A stretch of 64,000 nucleotides of DNA, taken from NCBI GenBank assembly GCA_037127255.1, contig JBANSL010000004.1, forward strand, positions 4,216,001 through 4,280,000, written 5' to 3'. Each line of letters opens with the position of its first letter. Position 1 is the first letter of the stretch. Source of the DNA: Persicaria tinctoria. Taxonomy: Eukaryota > Streptophyta > Magnoliopsida > Caryophyllales > Polygonaceae. The notes beneath the pieces were generated by a model. The model was not told the origin of the DNA, ran no database searches, and saw only the letters and a program-made list of their open reading frames with translations. Of the stretch, positions 11,481 through 22,660 are shown in pieces. A program made the translations under genes and the position numbers.

Positions 11481-11974
11481 CGATGAAGAATATGTGCACA
11501 GATATTTACTTTTTGCTTGCTGCTGTGCACAACCATGGAAGGCCGCCAGAACATGACAAATACAAGACCTAAGCCCAGGACTCATGTGTGTAGGCAACCT
11601 TTTGGCCTTGTTGCTTCTCCTTTGTAATTGGTCTTTGTGTTTGTACTGAAAAAGGGGTAATTTTGTATCGATAGGCTGAATTTAGAATCAGGGTGCTCTA
11701 TGTGTTATGGTGTAACCTCCTCGATGGCCGAGCCGAAGGGGAGGGTACCTCATAACATATAGAGGTGTGTGTCCGACTTCGGATAGCCGTGGCTTGAAGA
11801 GACAGGATCCACACATGGACATTGTCCCCCACCCTTATGGTCAGATGCAGGATGTGAGCCTTACTCACTTTCATGGCTACAATAGAGCTAGTCTCGGTTG
11901 TGCCTAAGGGTCGAACCTCAAAATTTGTACATATCTAATTTCTGCAATATATTTACCTTTAAAATCAAAAAAAA

Positions 11975-12160
11975 GGAGCACATCATGGTGGTGGACTACC
12001 ATAGTGGCAGTGTGCCTAACATCCTCCACAAAGTCCTCGTAAATGTACATAAAGAAAACCAAAAAGGCAAGTTCATTTGCCTTTTTTGTGTGCAAACATA
12101 CCAATGTAAAGAAACAAATTCCAAGTAATTAATGTAAATAAAGAAAATCTATAATAAGCT
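11975..12160. other. RLP1 upstream flank
   Basis: From 12039 onward the sequence is clearly paralogous to the RLP3 upstream region starting at 54362. Between the LINE end and 12039 the similarity is lost, and the W-box block seen upstream of RLP2 and RLP3 is absent. Confidence 0.6.
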
Positions 12161-12161
12161 G

Positions 12162-12167
12162 TATATA
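12162..12167 (+). promoter_or_regulatory. Putative TATA box of RLP1
   Basis: TATATA, in the context GCTGTATATATTGAACATAG, lies about 55-60 bp upstream of the RLP1 start codon. It is conserved at the matching place upstream of RLP3 (54481). Confidence 0.5.
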
Positions 12168-12221
12168 TTGAACATAGACACACAAGAGAAAATACAGTAT
12201 GTACTTACAAATTTACAACAC

Positions 12222-15200
12222 ATGAAAATGGGTTGTTTAGCCTTTTCCTTGTCTGTATCCCTTGTGATTCTCAACTTGTTTGGAGTGTATGGGAGGTGCA
12301 TTAAGAGAGAGAGACTTGCCCTCCTCGACTTTAAGAAAAGCTTTGTGTCAACTCTTCCGGATGACCGCCTCTCTTCCTGGAAATCTAGTGAGGAGGATTG
12401 TTGTAACTGGGATGGGATTTCTTGTGACAATGTCACAGGGCATGTTGTATCCCTAGATCTTGGCCTACAACTCCTCAAAAGCAATAAACTTCGACCTACG
12501 TTGCTTGAACTGCAACACTTGGAGAGTTTGGACCTAAGCTTAAATGTGTTTTCCATGAAAATCCCAGAGTTCATTGGTTCTTTGAGCAAGTTGAAACTCT
12601 TTGATATTCCAGCTGCTGGATTTTATGGTAAGATTCCTCCTCACCTTGGCAACCTCTCTACCCTCCAATATTTAGATCTCAGCGATTCCGGTTTGTCTAG
12701 TGACAGCTTTGAATGGGTTTCTAAGCTTTCTGCATTAGAAACTCTTTATGCAGATGGAGTCAATTTCAGTGAAGCTAAGGATTGGGTTTATGCCATCAAA
12801 GGGCTTCCATTGTTATCTGAATTTGAGTGCTACAGTTGCTCTCTTCCCCTGCCTCTTTCATCGTCGACTGTTTTTGATCGTGTTAATTCCTCCACTTCTT
12901 CTCTACGTGAACTTGATCTTTCAGAAGCAGTCTTAAATCCTTCGAGCCTTTTTGTTTTGATAAATAGCACAAGAAAACTTTCAACACTTGCTCTGGAAGA
13001 TGTGTCTTTTGAAGGTCCATTTCCAAATATTTTTCACAATCTGAATTCCTTGGAAACACTTTACATATCGGGCAATTACATTGACAACAGAATATTCAAA
13101 TCCATTGGAAATCTATCCAACTTGAGGGATTTGTATGCCAGTAATATCCTAAATCAGACATTTGTAGGTGTAATTCAAGCCTTGACTAGTTTTGCTGATA
13201 GTTCATTGATCTCCTTGGGCTTGAGATCAAACAACTTTACAGGTACTATTCCTCCCATGTTTAGATTCCCATCACTTGAAACTTTGGACCTGAGGGACAA
13301 TCGTTTTGAGAGCTTTTCGTCACAAAATTCAATGATCCCACCAAAAGCTCAAGATTCATTGGATATTCTCTCCATTAATGATAGCCTTCAGCATACTCCG
13401 TGTTATTTCCCTTCATATCTTCTTAATCTTTATTTGTCGTCAAATTCCTTAGAAGGTGTATTATCGGATTCATACTTCTCTAATCTTTCCAATTTAGAAA
13501 TTTTACACCTTTCAGATAATACAAATTTGACAGTTAGTTTCATAAAACCTCTTCCTCAACTACAGTCAATACGTTTGAGATCATGCAAGTTGGGGCCTAA
13601 TTTTCCAGCTTGGCTTGTTACACAAAAGAGCTATGCGGAGCTAGACATTTCTAATTCTCTCATCTCTGGCTCTATTCCTGCCTTGTTTTGGAAGAATCTT
13701 CCTTTTACTTTACATTATTTGAATCTTTCTTTTAACAATTTCCATGATAGGGTGCCAAATCTACATTTTGTGTTTTATGTGCATCCGATAACTATAGATT
13801 TAAGTTCAAACTAGTATAGTCCCCGCGCCATGGCGCGTATTTAACCAATATTAATTTTTGTTAAAATAGAAAAACAAAAAAATTGATAAATAAATCCCAT
13901 TGGTTAAAAAAATGTTTAATTGTTTTTATCATTTATCATTTGACATTTTATATAGATTAGGCTTGGTGGGTGAAATTCCAAAAATTAAGGTTATTATAAA
14001 ACCAAAAATAGTTTTCATTATATATATAGATTGGTTGCTCCAAAAAAATCATATATTTGGAACGTACAATATATATATTTTTTAAAAGTTTTTTAAATTC
14101 ATCCAATTGTTTAAAAAAATAGCTTGAAATGATATTGTATAATAAATATAGAATGAAATAATATTATATAGTTAGTATTAACTTTATTTTAAAAAGTTTT
14201 GAATTAATCCTATTGGTTGAAAAATGTTAAAAGTTTTGAATTAATCCTATTGGTTTTGAATTAATCCTATTGGTTGAAAAATGTATTAAATATATAAAAT
14301 AGATGTTTCCAAAAATATCGGCTCGCGAGGATGCGACACGTGGCCAAAAGGCTTTGGTTTTAAGTAATATATAGATAAATTTTATGGACCAATACCTGTT
14401 TCATTGTTTCAGACAAATAACCTGCATCTCTCCAAAAATAATTTCTCAAGTATTGCTCCCATTCCACATTCTATGAATTTCACAAGTTCTCTTCCCAACA
14501 TCGCAACTACTGAGGTTACTAATGTTCTAGACATTTCTGACAATGGTTTGTCTGGTAAGCTTCCAGATCAGTTTTGGTTGTTGTTAACTAGGGTGGGTTC
14601 TCTTAGCCTTGCAAATAATAATTTGTCTGGATCAATTCCAAGCTCGATAGGAGATGTGTTGCCTCTCTATGTGTTGATCTTGAGGAATAATAGTTTTTCC
14701 GGTGAATTGCCTTCGTGGTTGGGAAATTGCACCTACCTTAGTATTCTTGATTTGAGCGAGAATAAGTTGTCAGGGCTCATACCATCTTGGGTTGGAGAAA
14801 ACCTTACAAACATGGTTCTTCTATCCCTTGGGTCCAATCATTTGTCGGGTACTCTTCCTTCAAGTTTGTTTCAACTTAGCTCTCTTCGGATCATAGACCT
14901 TTCCAATAACACTCTCTCTGGAAACATACCTTCAAGTGTCCAAAATTTGATTGCAATGGTTCATGATGATGATAATTCAAGCCTGAATGTTTTGGAGGTG
15001 GATGTGTGGTTAAATAGCCGGATACCGCTAAATGATGCTTCTTTTTATCAAGCATTCATCAAATGGAAAGGGATGGATCGGTTGTTTAAGAAAACCCTTC
15101 AAATGGTTAAGCTTATTGACCTCTCAAGCAACAATTTGATTGGAGCAATTCCCAACGGATTGACTTGTCTTTCGGGCTTAAACTCGTTAGACTTGTCTAA

Positions 15201-15705
15201 CAATCACTTCCATGGAAGTATTCCCCAACAGATTGGCCAGCTCAAGTCTTTGGAGTATCTTAATCTGTGCAACAACAGATTTTGTGGTGAAATTCCATTC
15301 AGCCTTTCAACCATATCTGCATTGGATGTGTTGGATTTATCACACAACGACCTCTCGGGTAAAATCCCAACAAGCACCCAGTTGCAAGGCTTCTCTCCTT
15401 CTGCCTACGCTGGGAATCCGAAGCTGTGTGGTTTGCCTCTACAAGTCAAGTGCCCTGGAGATGAAGAACCACCAGTTCCACTGCCTCTTGTTGATACTGA
15501 AACTAACCGATTCGACATGGAGTCATTCTTTGGTGCCATGGGATTTGGATTTGCTTTCGGCTTCTTAGTGGCACTTGGTACATTGAGTTTCATAGCAAAG
15601 TGGAGGCGTGCTTTCTTTAGGTTTTCAAGTGGGTTTGTAGACTGGTCTGCGTTGAGTCTCAAAGACAATTCGTTTCGGAGAGGTGCACACTCAATTTGCC
15701 TATGA
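12222..15705 (+). pseudogene. RLP1: LRR receptor-like protein interrupted by a Helitron
   Basis: This is an EIX2/Cf-type receptor-like protein, a plasma-membrane immune receptor that would lack a kinase and signal through partners such as SOBIR1. The first half (12222-13810) encodes a signal peptide (MKMGCLAFSLSVSLV), the LRRNT cap (DCCNWDGISC) and about half of the LRRs. A Helitron at 13811-14375 inserts a TAG after SSN. The second half (14376-15705) encodes the remaining LRRs, the non-LRR island ending KWKGMDRLFKKTLQ, a four-LRR block, an acidic juxtamembrane segment and one TM helix (GAMGFGFAFGFLVALG). The exon sequence excluding the Helitron totals 2919 nt, a multiple of three, so the Helitron is the only visible lesion. 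The start ATG at 12222 was chosen because MKMG is conserved in all three paralogues. Function would require excision or splicing, neither of which is demonstrated. Confidence 0.88.
13811..14375 (-). mobile_element. Non-autonomous Helitron inside RLP1
   Basis: Read on the minus strand, the element begins TCTATATATTACTT and ends CTAG. It is inserted between host A and T, the Helitron rule. A 14-bp perfect palindrome CGCGCCATGGCGCG (13824-13837) lies 9 nt before the CTAG end, as the 3' hairpin should. Paralogues RLP2 and RLP3 have the uninterrupted sequence TTCAAATAAATTTTATGG at the same place, so the boundaries are exact. It is 565 bp long, with no Rep/helicase ORF. The interior carries a short ATTAATCCTATTGGTT direct repeat near 14210-14275. 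Confidence 0.93.
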
Positions 15706-16540
15706 ACTTGGTCTCTCTTTACTTTTTTTTATCTCCCTCTCCTATAATCTCATTTTCATCATTTTTTTTTTCAAATCTATGGCAGGTCAATGGAGTCGGT
15801 AACTATCAATCCCGGTGCACTTCACCACAAGTCGTCGCGACGTGAACGTTTATTGTTTTGGCAGTGTGTGTCATGAATAACTTGTACTAGCAGTTAGTTG
15901 ATTGCTGTACTTGAATCGGTCAATTTGCGGAGTTTCAATCTCTTTGGGTATTGTGTGAAAATGAAATCTCATTCAACTAAACATCAGGTTTTAATGCATG
16001 TTCTATTTGGGCATCAAAACTACTGACACAAATGTGAAATCATGAGCATCAATACATCCGCTGTTAGCTATTTCCCTCCCAGCTACTGTAAACAGTTGAA
16101 GAATATAAAAGATGTTACTATTTGTTGCATTTGAATTAGTTAACTAGGGATTAAACAATGACTTGGTGAATTTTAATTTACAAAGTTGCATAAAAAATTG
16201 GAATAAGTGAGACAGCAACTTGAGCAACCTGACTGTTTGTTTAACCGTGAATGGATTAACTTATTGGGGTTACCATTGTACCTTTGACTAGTTTCATTTA
16301 ATTGAAAGTGAAAATGATGTAATATTCACTTTGAAACAGCTTTGATTCATCAGCACCATCACTGATTTGATTCATTTCACTCATATTTATCTCACACATT
16401 ACTGATTTGGTGGAACAGGCTGCAATTTGTTGGGGTTTTGACTTACTGCTTTTGAATATTGCTATTACTGAACAATCTGTTTGCAATTAGTTTTTTTTTT
16501 CATGTGCTTGAACAACCTAATCGAAGTGAAGAGCCTGCTT
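15706..16540. other. RLP1 3' flank
   Basis: This non-coding sequence is paralogous to the 3' flanks of RLP2 and RLP3 (for example GTACTTGAATCGGTCAATTT at 15908). It is the uninterrupted reference for the MULE and SINE insertions in those copies. A piece at 16029-16074 also recurs at about 38007-38053, beside the casein-kinase fragment. Confidence 0.6.
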
Positions 16541-16544
16541 CTAA

Positions 16545-17160
16545 ACTTGCTAATGATTTAATGAACAACCTCAATGACTTCTTTACAATCTTTGTCTTCA
16601 GTAAAGTATAAGCATGTGTTGAGATACATAAAAGGAGCTCCTAGTCAAGGACTTCTACTTGCTCGAGAATCAGATTTAAACTCAAAGCATATTGTGATGC
16701 TGATTGGCAATCATGCCCTATGACTAGAAGATCTCTTGCAAGTTTTTGCATCTTTCTAGGGCCATCTCTTGTCTCATGGATGACTAAAAAACAATCTTTT
16801 GTAGCACTGTCCACTGCAAAGTCAGAGTACAGAGCAAAGGTTGCTACTTGCTGTGAAGTTACTTGGTTAGTAGCACTGCTGAGCGACCTCAATGTGATGC
16901 AAACTTAACCTGTTGATCTCTATTGTGGTAATCAAGCAGCCCTTCACATTGATAAAAACCCTGTGTTCCATGAGAGAACCAAACATATCGAGGCTGATTG
17001 TCATCTGGTAAGGGACAAAGTGATGTGCAAGGAAGTGGAAGCTCAGTATGTTCATACTAAGGAGCAACCAGCAGATTTGTTTACTAAAATCATATCTCAA
17101 GGAACAGCACAAGAAGCTTATGATCAAGCTTGGAGTTGTCAATCAGTTTACCAACTCTAA
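16545..17160 (+). pseudogene. copia retrotransposon 3' fragment (RNase H)
   Basis: Decayed Ty1/copia polyprotein C-terminus. YKHVLRYIKGAPSQG is followed by VSWMTKKQSFVALSTAKSEY, then [20 protein letters not shown] and [11 protein letters not shown], the usual order of copia RNase H motifs. Stops and a frame change break it near 16700-16910 (for example TAA at 16907). No integrase or reverse transcriptase lies upstream, so only the 3' end survives. It is followed by a polypurine tract and an LTR. Confidence 0.85.
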
Positions 17161-17413
17161 GCTTGAGGGGAGTGTTGAACCAAGTTGGTTATAAGTTATA
17201 ACTGAAAGTGGAGAATGATCTTCTAGAATCTCTAGCTTGTGGAATAAGTTAGATTTTACATTTCAAATAAGTAGTATAAATAGCCCCAATATACATTTCA
17301 TTAACTCAATTTTGTATTCTGTTTTACATCTTCAATAAAACAGTACTTGAGCTGAGCTTGAGCTCCTTCCTCCATCCTCTGATCTTCATCTTCGAATTTC
17401 AATTCTCTCATCA
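17161..17413 (+). mobile_element. Polypurine tract and 3' LTR of the copia fragment
   Basis: The PPT-like CTTGAGGGGAG precedes TGTTGAACCAAGTTGG at 17173, the LTR start. The LTR contains a TATA-like AGTATAAATAGC and a polyadenylation-type AATAAA near 17333, and probably ends at ...CTCATCA (17413). The right boundary is tentative because no 5' LTR is present for comparison. Confidence 0.65.
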
Positions 17414-17589
17414 ACCCACAAGAGAGGAGTCCACTCCAGTACTCCACACTCCAATACTCCATAGCTTCCCACTCACTGACTCTCTCCTAGTCTCGAACTG
17501 TCACCATGAGTCTGTGAGTGCGTTTAATTTCAAATTGCCCAATCGGTTGTGCCACTAGTGCTAGTGCTGCACAAGATTGAAACTAAGTA

Positions 17590-17736
17590 TGACTGATGCT
17601 CCTCTTTGGAGATGTGTTGAAATCATTGCAAGGGAAAAAGGGGGTGGTAATACTATTTAAAGGTGCAAGTTTTGTGATGACTTGAGGAAAGGTTCCTACA
17701 CAAGGGTGAAGTCTCATTTCTTGGTCATTCTTTTTT
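17590..17736 (+). pseudogene. hAT-type BED zinc-finger fragment
   Basis: The translation TDAPLWRCVEIIAREKGGGN, a stop, then RCKFCDDLRKGSYTRVKSHF matches the BED zinc-finger region at the N-terminus of plant hAT transposases and their domesticated relatives (C-x2-C with a later His). Only this domain is present. A closely related copy lies at 40003-40078, and both lose similarity after the same GGTCATTCT. Confidence 0.6.
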
Positions 17737-17805
17737 TTTCTTGGACTTGGGATTAAACACTTAATAGTCCCATTATTTATGATTAGACTTTTAAAACAAC
17801 ATGTT

Positions 17806-17930
17806 GTATCCCTATATCCGTATCGTATCTCCATATTCTTATCATATCCTACGTTTTTTAGATTCTGGTATCCCTATATCCGTATCGTATCTCCATATTC
17901 GTATCTGTATTTGTATCCGTATCCGTGTAA
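17806..17930 (+). repeat. GTATCC-type subterminal repeat
   Basis: A 30-odd-bp unit (TATCCCTATATCCGTATCGT...) occurs twice, at about 17807 and 17869, followed by clustered GTATCCGTATC. Such clusters resemble hAT subterminal repeats and may belong to the hAT remnant just upstream. Confidence 0.45.
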
Positions 17931-17939
17931 CTTAATCAC

Positions 17940-18875
17940 CACAGTGATTACATTCAAGCGAAAGAACGCAAAAGAGATTGGTTGCTTGATTTTTTCCTTT
18001 TTGGGATCAAAATAATCATATTTCCAAAAGATCAAGAATAATCAAACTAAGCAAATTGCTATCAGGATATCAAATTTCAATTGATCAAGCGGCAACAAAC
18101 ACACAGACTTGGAACCCCCAGCATCCACCAAGTCTGCGAGCTTCCCAAGGCCCTAAAGCTTTGATACTTGATTTTCTTTTGCCAGCAGGCTTTCTTTTAG
18201 TTTTGTGCACAGATCGATCTCTGGTTGTTTTTCTGTATAACCTTCATTTTTTTGAAGATTCCGCACTAATCTGGAGCTGTTTGCCATGGAAGTGTGAACA
18301 AGGGTCACAAAGAGGAGACAAGGAGGCGGATCTTCATCTGGATCAACTTTCCATTGCTAGATTTGAACCTATCTTGGCTTGATTTGTGGAGATCTTGAGT
18401 TTCAAACTTTCAATTGTGAGGCGGTGTTGATGGACAAAGCTACGGTTTTTGGTTTCAAGGGTTATTTCACAGGTATAGTTTGTTAATTTTATTCACAATT
18501 TTTATTTCTCCTTTAATTTTATGCTAGTAAAAATTTTGATGTATGTGATTGCGAGCAATCGGCCATGCAGGGGGGGATTCTGTTACAACTTGTCGTGAAC
18601 AAAACCGAAGAAGAAAGTATTTATAGATTTTTTAGACTTTAGGGGGAGATTGGACAGTAACTGCGTAGGTGAAAAGGGGGCGACGGAGAAGCCGAGGTCA
18701 CCTGCGAAGGACTCCGGCAAGGCCGATGGCCGGAAAAACCATCGACACCCTGCCAACGAACACAAGGGAAGGTGAATCAGAGGAGATTGATCCCAGAAAA
18801 GAGGTTGGAGAAGATGATTTGTCCAAATCCGGATTGAGACGAAAGAAGGAGCCCAAAATCTGGATTCTCAAAATT
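17940..18875. other. No gene recognised; transcript-like sequence
   Basis: No conserved coding region was found. A 49-bp segment at 18577-18625 recurs with one mismatch at 53774-53822, so this stretch is part of a dispersed repeat. Confidence 0.45.
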
Positions 18876-18881
18876 GACCCT

Positions 18882-19131
18882 GTGTTTGGCACCTGGGTTT
18901 TTTAGGGGAAGAAAGGGGTGGGAAATTGGGAAAGAGAAAGGAAATGGATGGATTTCACTTTCCCATCAAATTCCACCGTTTTGATGGGGTGTGAAATCCC
19001 ACCAAATTGAGCAGTTACCTACCTTTGTAATCCCTTCCCTTTCTCTTGATTATCCACCCAAACACCAATTTTATTTTCCCCTCACTTCCCTTCCTAAAAA
19101 TCCCACCAAATCCCATCTTCCAAACAGGGTG
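18882..19131. mobile_element. Probable MITE
   Basis: The ends carry CCCTGTGTTTGG and the inverse CCAAACAGGG, and the interior repeats GGTGGGATTT/AAATCCCACC-like sequence on opposite strands. Length is about 250 bp. The target duplication is not clear, so the superfamily is left open. Confidence 0.45.
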
Positions 19132-20149
19132 TGATAGTTTCTCTCTCCTCAATAATGTCCAAGTTATCAATACATTCTCTTATGAAATGTGGGGGATTTG
19201 TGCTAGAGGAAATTGTACAAAATAGGCCAAAAAATGGATCTATTTGCACAAATAGCCAAGAGGGTAAAAAATTGGCAAAAAATGGCTTGACCATCTTATG
19301 CAATTAAAACAACCGGTTTTTTTTAACTGTTGGTAACCGGTAGTAGGGAGTTATCAAATTAAAACGAGGGAGGGAGAGAGACGGTTCCATTTCAAAGCGA
19401 TAGATAGAGAGAGACGGAAAACCTTCCAGAATCAGAGAAAGGAGAAGCGAGAGGAGGACGAACTCGTCGAAGAAGAAGGCCATCAGTCACCACCTGGGAG
19501 GAAGGAGAAGGTTGAAGACGAAGAGAAAGGTAAGCAACTGTGGAGATTTTGTTCGAGTTGCGAAATTGGTGTAATGGGGGTGCGGTTACATGCGGTTATT
19601 GTGAAGGATTTGAGACGATTTTGGGGTAGATGCCTAGCAGTAGAGGAGGAATGAAGTAGGAGGGGTTAGGGGTGGCATTGTGAGTCGATTTTGGGGAGGT
19701 GGGTGCGATTAGGGTTTGTGGGTGTCGGGAAAATGATGTGTAAGGGTTAGGTGTTGTTGTGTAAGAAATTGGGGACAAAAGGGCAAGGAGGGGGTCGGAT
19801 GGGTAGTGAATCCACAAGATTGGGGGTAATCGGTAGGGTTTATGTGCACATGTGGTAGGACGGATTATCGAAGGTTGTGTTTGAATTTGTGGTAGCGGAT
19901 TTCGTAGGACCGGGTAACGAAATTGGCAGGATAAAATTGAACATCTGGTATGCCGAGTGGGGTGAAGGAATTTTTGGTTGATTGGTTTTTTAGTGTTTGT
20001 TGATTGGTTTTTTAGTGTTGAAACCGTAAGTGCCCACCAAGTATTTGATGAAATGCCTAAAAATATGATGAATAAATGGTGATTTGGTTTTGGTTAATCT
20101 CCTTGCCTATATGATGTGTTGTGAAAGAGGTAAAATGAACCAAACGTGT

Positions 20150-22645
20150 GAAATGCGAAATTGGTAGGACAGAAGAGGATATCAGCAATGGTAGGATAGG
20201 AAAATGAAGTTGGTAGAATAAATTGACACTGTTGGCATGTATGACAGAATATGTGACCTGAATTTCTGATTTTATATTTGGTGATTGTGTAGCAGGTACC
20301 CCCGCTATAAACATCATATAAAATGCCGAAATCGGGGAACAAGAAAGGTCGTGCTGGACCAAGAAGCCAGGGGGGTAAGGAAACTGAGATAGTTACATGG
20401 TTGTGGTTGTAAAGGTTGGGAAAAAATGTCAAAACCTAAGATTCTTACATGTGTGTGCAGACTGTCCTTGCTGTTCCAGAGAAACACCACTTATCAGGGA
20501 GGGCGCTGTCCCATGCAAATTTCGAGTTGTTGGAAGGAATCGACCTCACCATTAACCGGGAGGATTACAAAGCCCTGAGCAAGAGCCAGTTTGGTGGCGT
20601 TGTGAAGATGGGGTCGAGAAACAAATTCTCTGCACAGTTGGTGCATTACTGCCTTCTCCACCAACTGAAGACTCGGAAGACACATGAGACATGGTACTCC
20701 CTCCAGGGGCATCACGTTCGATTCTCTCTTCATGAGTTCGCGATCATGACGGGCCTTAACTGCTCACCACCCCCCAGTGATGTCATGGAGGGGGACCACA
20801 AGGAGTGCATTTACCAGTTATTTAAGAAGGAGAGGGTGACGTTGAAGGATGTGGAAAGTGCTTGGGCCCACGAAAAAGAGTCGGACGCGGGGTCCCTCAT
20901 GAAAAAGTACAAGCTTGCCCTCCTCGTCATAGTGGAGGGCGTTCTGTTTGGGTTGGAGAAGAAGACACAAATAAGAGGGTGGGTTGTGAAGCTGCTGCTT
21001 GAGGACACAAACCGTTTTCTGGAGTTTCCTTGGGGAAGGCTCGTGTACGATAGGCTACATGAAAGCCTCGACAGCACGTTGAAGGACATGGTGGCTGCAA
21101 AGAGTCACCTAAAAGACAGGCCGACCTACGCCTTGTACGGGTTCCCCATGGCCTTTCAGGTTAGTGAAGTTTTACAAAATGTTATAATCCTTTGCCAATT
21201 GTGAAAATGTGTTGGTGTGGCATGCGAAAAGGATATTTGTGTCCTACCAATGGGGAATAAATATCCTACCAAATGGATATTTATATCTTACCAATTGGGA
21301 ATGAATATCCTACCAAAGGGAAGATTGATCTTACCAAATAGCTTAATTTGTCATGCAAACTGCGTTCTAATATCTAACCATATTGTATTTGCAGTTGTGG
21401 GTGTACGAGACCTTCCCTGAGATTGGGAATCATTTCAGACGCAACATCGACGACACCATCATCCCGAGGTGTCTGAGATGGGAAACGCCAAACTCCCACA
21501 TCCGATACGAGAATGTGAAGTCCTTCCTGAGCCTGGACGCCCCCGCCGACGACCCAATAGATGAACACGTTCTGCTAGCGAAGCCAGAGCCGATCTTGCA
21601 CCCTACCCACAAGGAGAAAGATGCGTACCCCCACTCATCGTACAAGAAAGATGCTCCAGACGTCTTCTTTCATTAGACTGTGGCCGACCACATGAGGGCC
21701 CGCAGAGAGAAGCGGCGATGCAATTTTCAGTGGAGCTCCGTGCCAGGCACACCGTCGATGTCCCCAACCCCTCCACCATAACCCGAACCGCCAAGATCCC
21801 TAGGAACGAAACCTCGTAAGTTTCTCTTAACTCTTGGGTTATGTACGTCTACTAATATTGGTAAGATATAAGAGGACTATTGGTAGGATATATTACAACC
21901 ATTAGTATGATAAAATGACGGAATTGGTAAGATGTAAATAACTTATGTTGGTTGTTAATTCCTTCACGTGCAGCGGTGACTGTGGGGCATACGTGATCAG
22001 GACTATTCAGCTGGTGGCAGAGGGCGTAGAGACATTCGAGAGCGTCAACGACAATTATATTGCCCCCTACCGCCAGTACTTGGGCATCTCCATACAGCGC
22101 CACACTTTGTAGGTCTCTCCCCAACCTACGATCGTCCGTCGTAATTGGCTTTCTGTTTGTTAAGACATTCTCCCATGGTTTGGAAACTTCTGTTCTGTTC
22201 TTTGTAAACTTTGGTGGTGTGGACACTTATGTTTGTTTCAAAACTTATGTTGTTGTTTGTAGTGTCTTTTGTTAACGATTGATAGAATGTTTTCTCCTCA
22301 TAAATGCTCCCCCTTTCCCCCCAATGAAGAATCCCGTTTTGGCGCCAAAATTACACTGACAACCTGCCAAATAAGCTACTGTCAATCCACTCCAAATTTC
22401 TCGAAAATTTCATGTATGGTAGGACATGGTAAGCCTATTGGTAAGATAACTATATGCTATTGGTAAGATAAATATACAATATTGGTCAAACATATGCCAT
22501 CCCTTTTCCCCCAATGAAGAACCTTGTTTTGGCGCCAAAATTACACGGACATCCCGCCCAAACCGCTACGGACAATCCCCTCCATATTATCTCCAAAATT
22601 CCAACTACGGTAGGACATGGTTGGCCTATTGGTAAGATTAATGTC
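20150..22645. repeat. Dispersed WTTGGTARGATA motif family
   Basis: A 10-12-bp motif close to ATTGGTAAGATA or ATTGGTAGGATA recurs about 12 times on the plus strand (for example 20159, 20189, 21856, 21880, 21920, 22437, 22456, 22629). In the intron at 21240-21340 it recurs about five times in the opposite orientation (ATCCTACCAA, ATCTTACCAA). It avoids the coding exons. It could be a transposase-binding subterminal repeat or a mutationally amplified motif. Confidence 0.6.
20455..22111 (+). pseudogene. DUF1985-Ulp1 (C48) protease-like gene, internally deleted
   Basis: Exon 20455-21159 follows a TGTGCAG acceptor and encodes a DUF1985-like domain (WYSLQGHHVRFSLHEFAIMT, then a region ending YALYGFPMAFQ). 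A GTTAGT donor at 21160 and GCAG acceptor at 21394 join it in frame to LWVYETFPEIGNHFR. That frame runs to a TAG at 21674-21676 and continues beyond it with further stops. A later exon (about 21977-22111) encodes GDCGAYVIRTIQLVAEG, matching the catalytic-Cys block of Ulp1/SENP peptidases. The His and Asp parts of the triad that should lie between are missing. Ulp1 enzymes process SUMO. This copy looks catalytically dead and is probably transposon cargo. Confidence 0.7.
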
Positions 22646-22660
22646 TTCTTTTGGTAAGCC
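22300..22660 (+). repeat. Tandem duplication, period about 190 bp
   Basis: Two diverged copies begin CCCCCAATGAAGAA at about 22318 and 22509. Both include GTTTTGGCGCCAAAATTACA (a GGCGCC palindrome core) and GGTAGGACATGGT, and both end in the TTGGTAAGAT motif. Confidence 0.75.

Larger units (their letters stand above)
4833..11994 (+). mobile_element. Full-length LINE retrotransposon with target duplications
   Basis: This L1-type plant LINE has a ~750-bp 5' leader, ORF1, an overlapping ORF2, a ~490-bp 3' UTR and a short A8 tail at 11967-11974. The sequence just after the tail (11975-11994, GGAGCACATCATGGTGGTGG) matches 17 of 20 bases with 4833-4852 (GGACCACATCATGGTAATGG), so I take these as diverged target-site duplications. 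That places the element body at about 4853-11974, roughly 7.1 kb. Both ORFs are free of stops and frameshifts, so the copy could be recent or active. It inserted upstream of RLP1 in the same orientation. The imperfect duplication and short tail argue for some age. Confidence 0.82.

Noticed and set aside
12149..12589. Antisense ORF over the RLP1 start (similar ones at 23445 and 54349)
   Set aside because: It mirrors the conserved LRRNT coding sequence on the other strand in all paralogues and has no independent signal.
20323..20373. Possible first exon of the DUF1985 gene (MPKSGNKKGRAGPRSQG)
   Set aside because: The only GT donor here leaves one extra base, so it does not join in frame to the exon at 20455.
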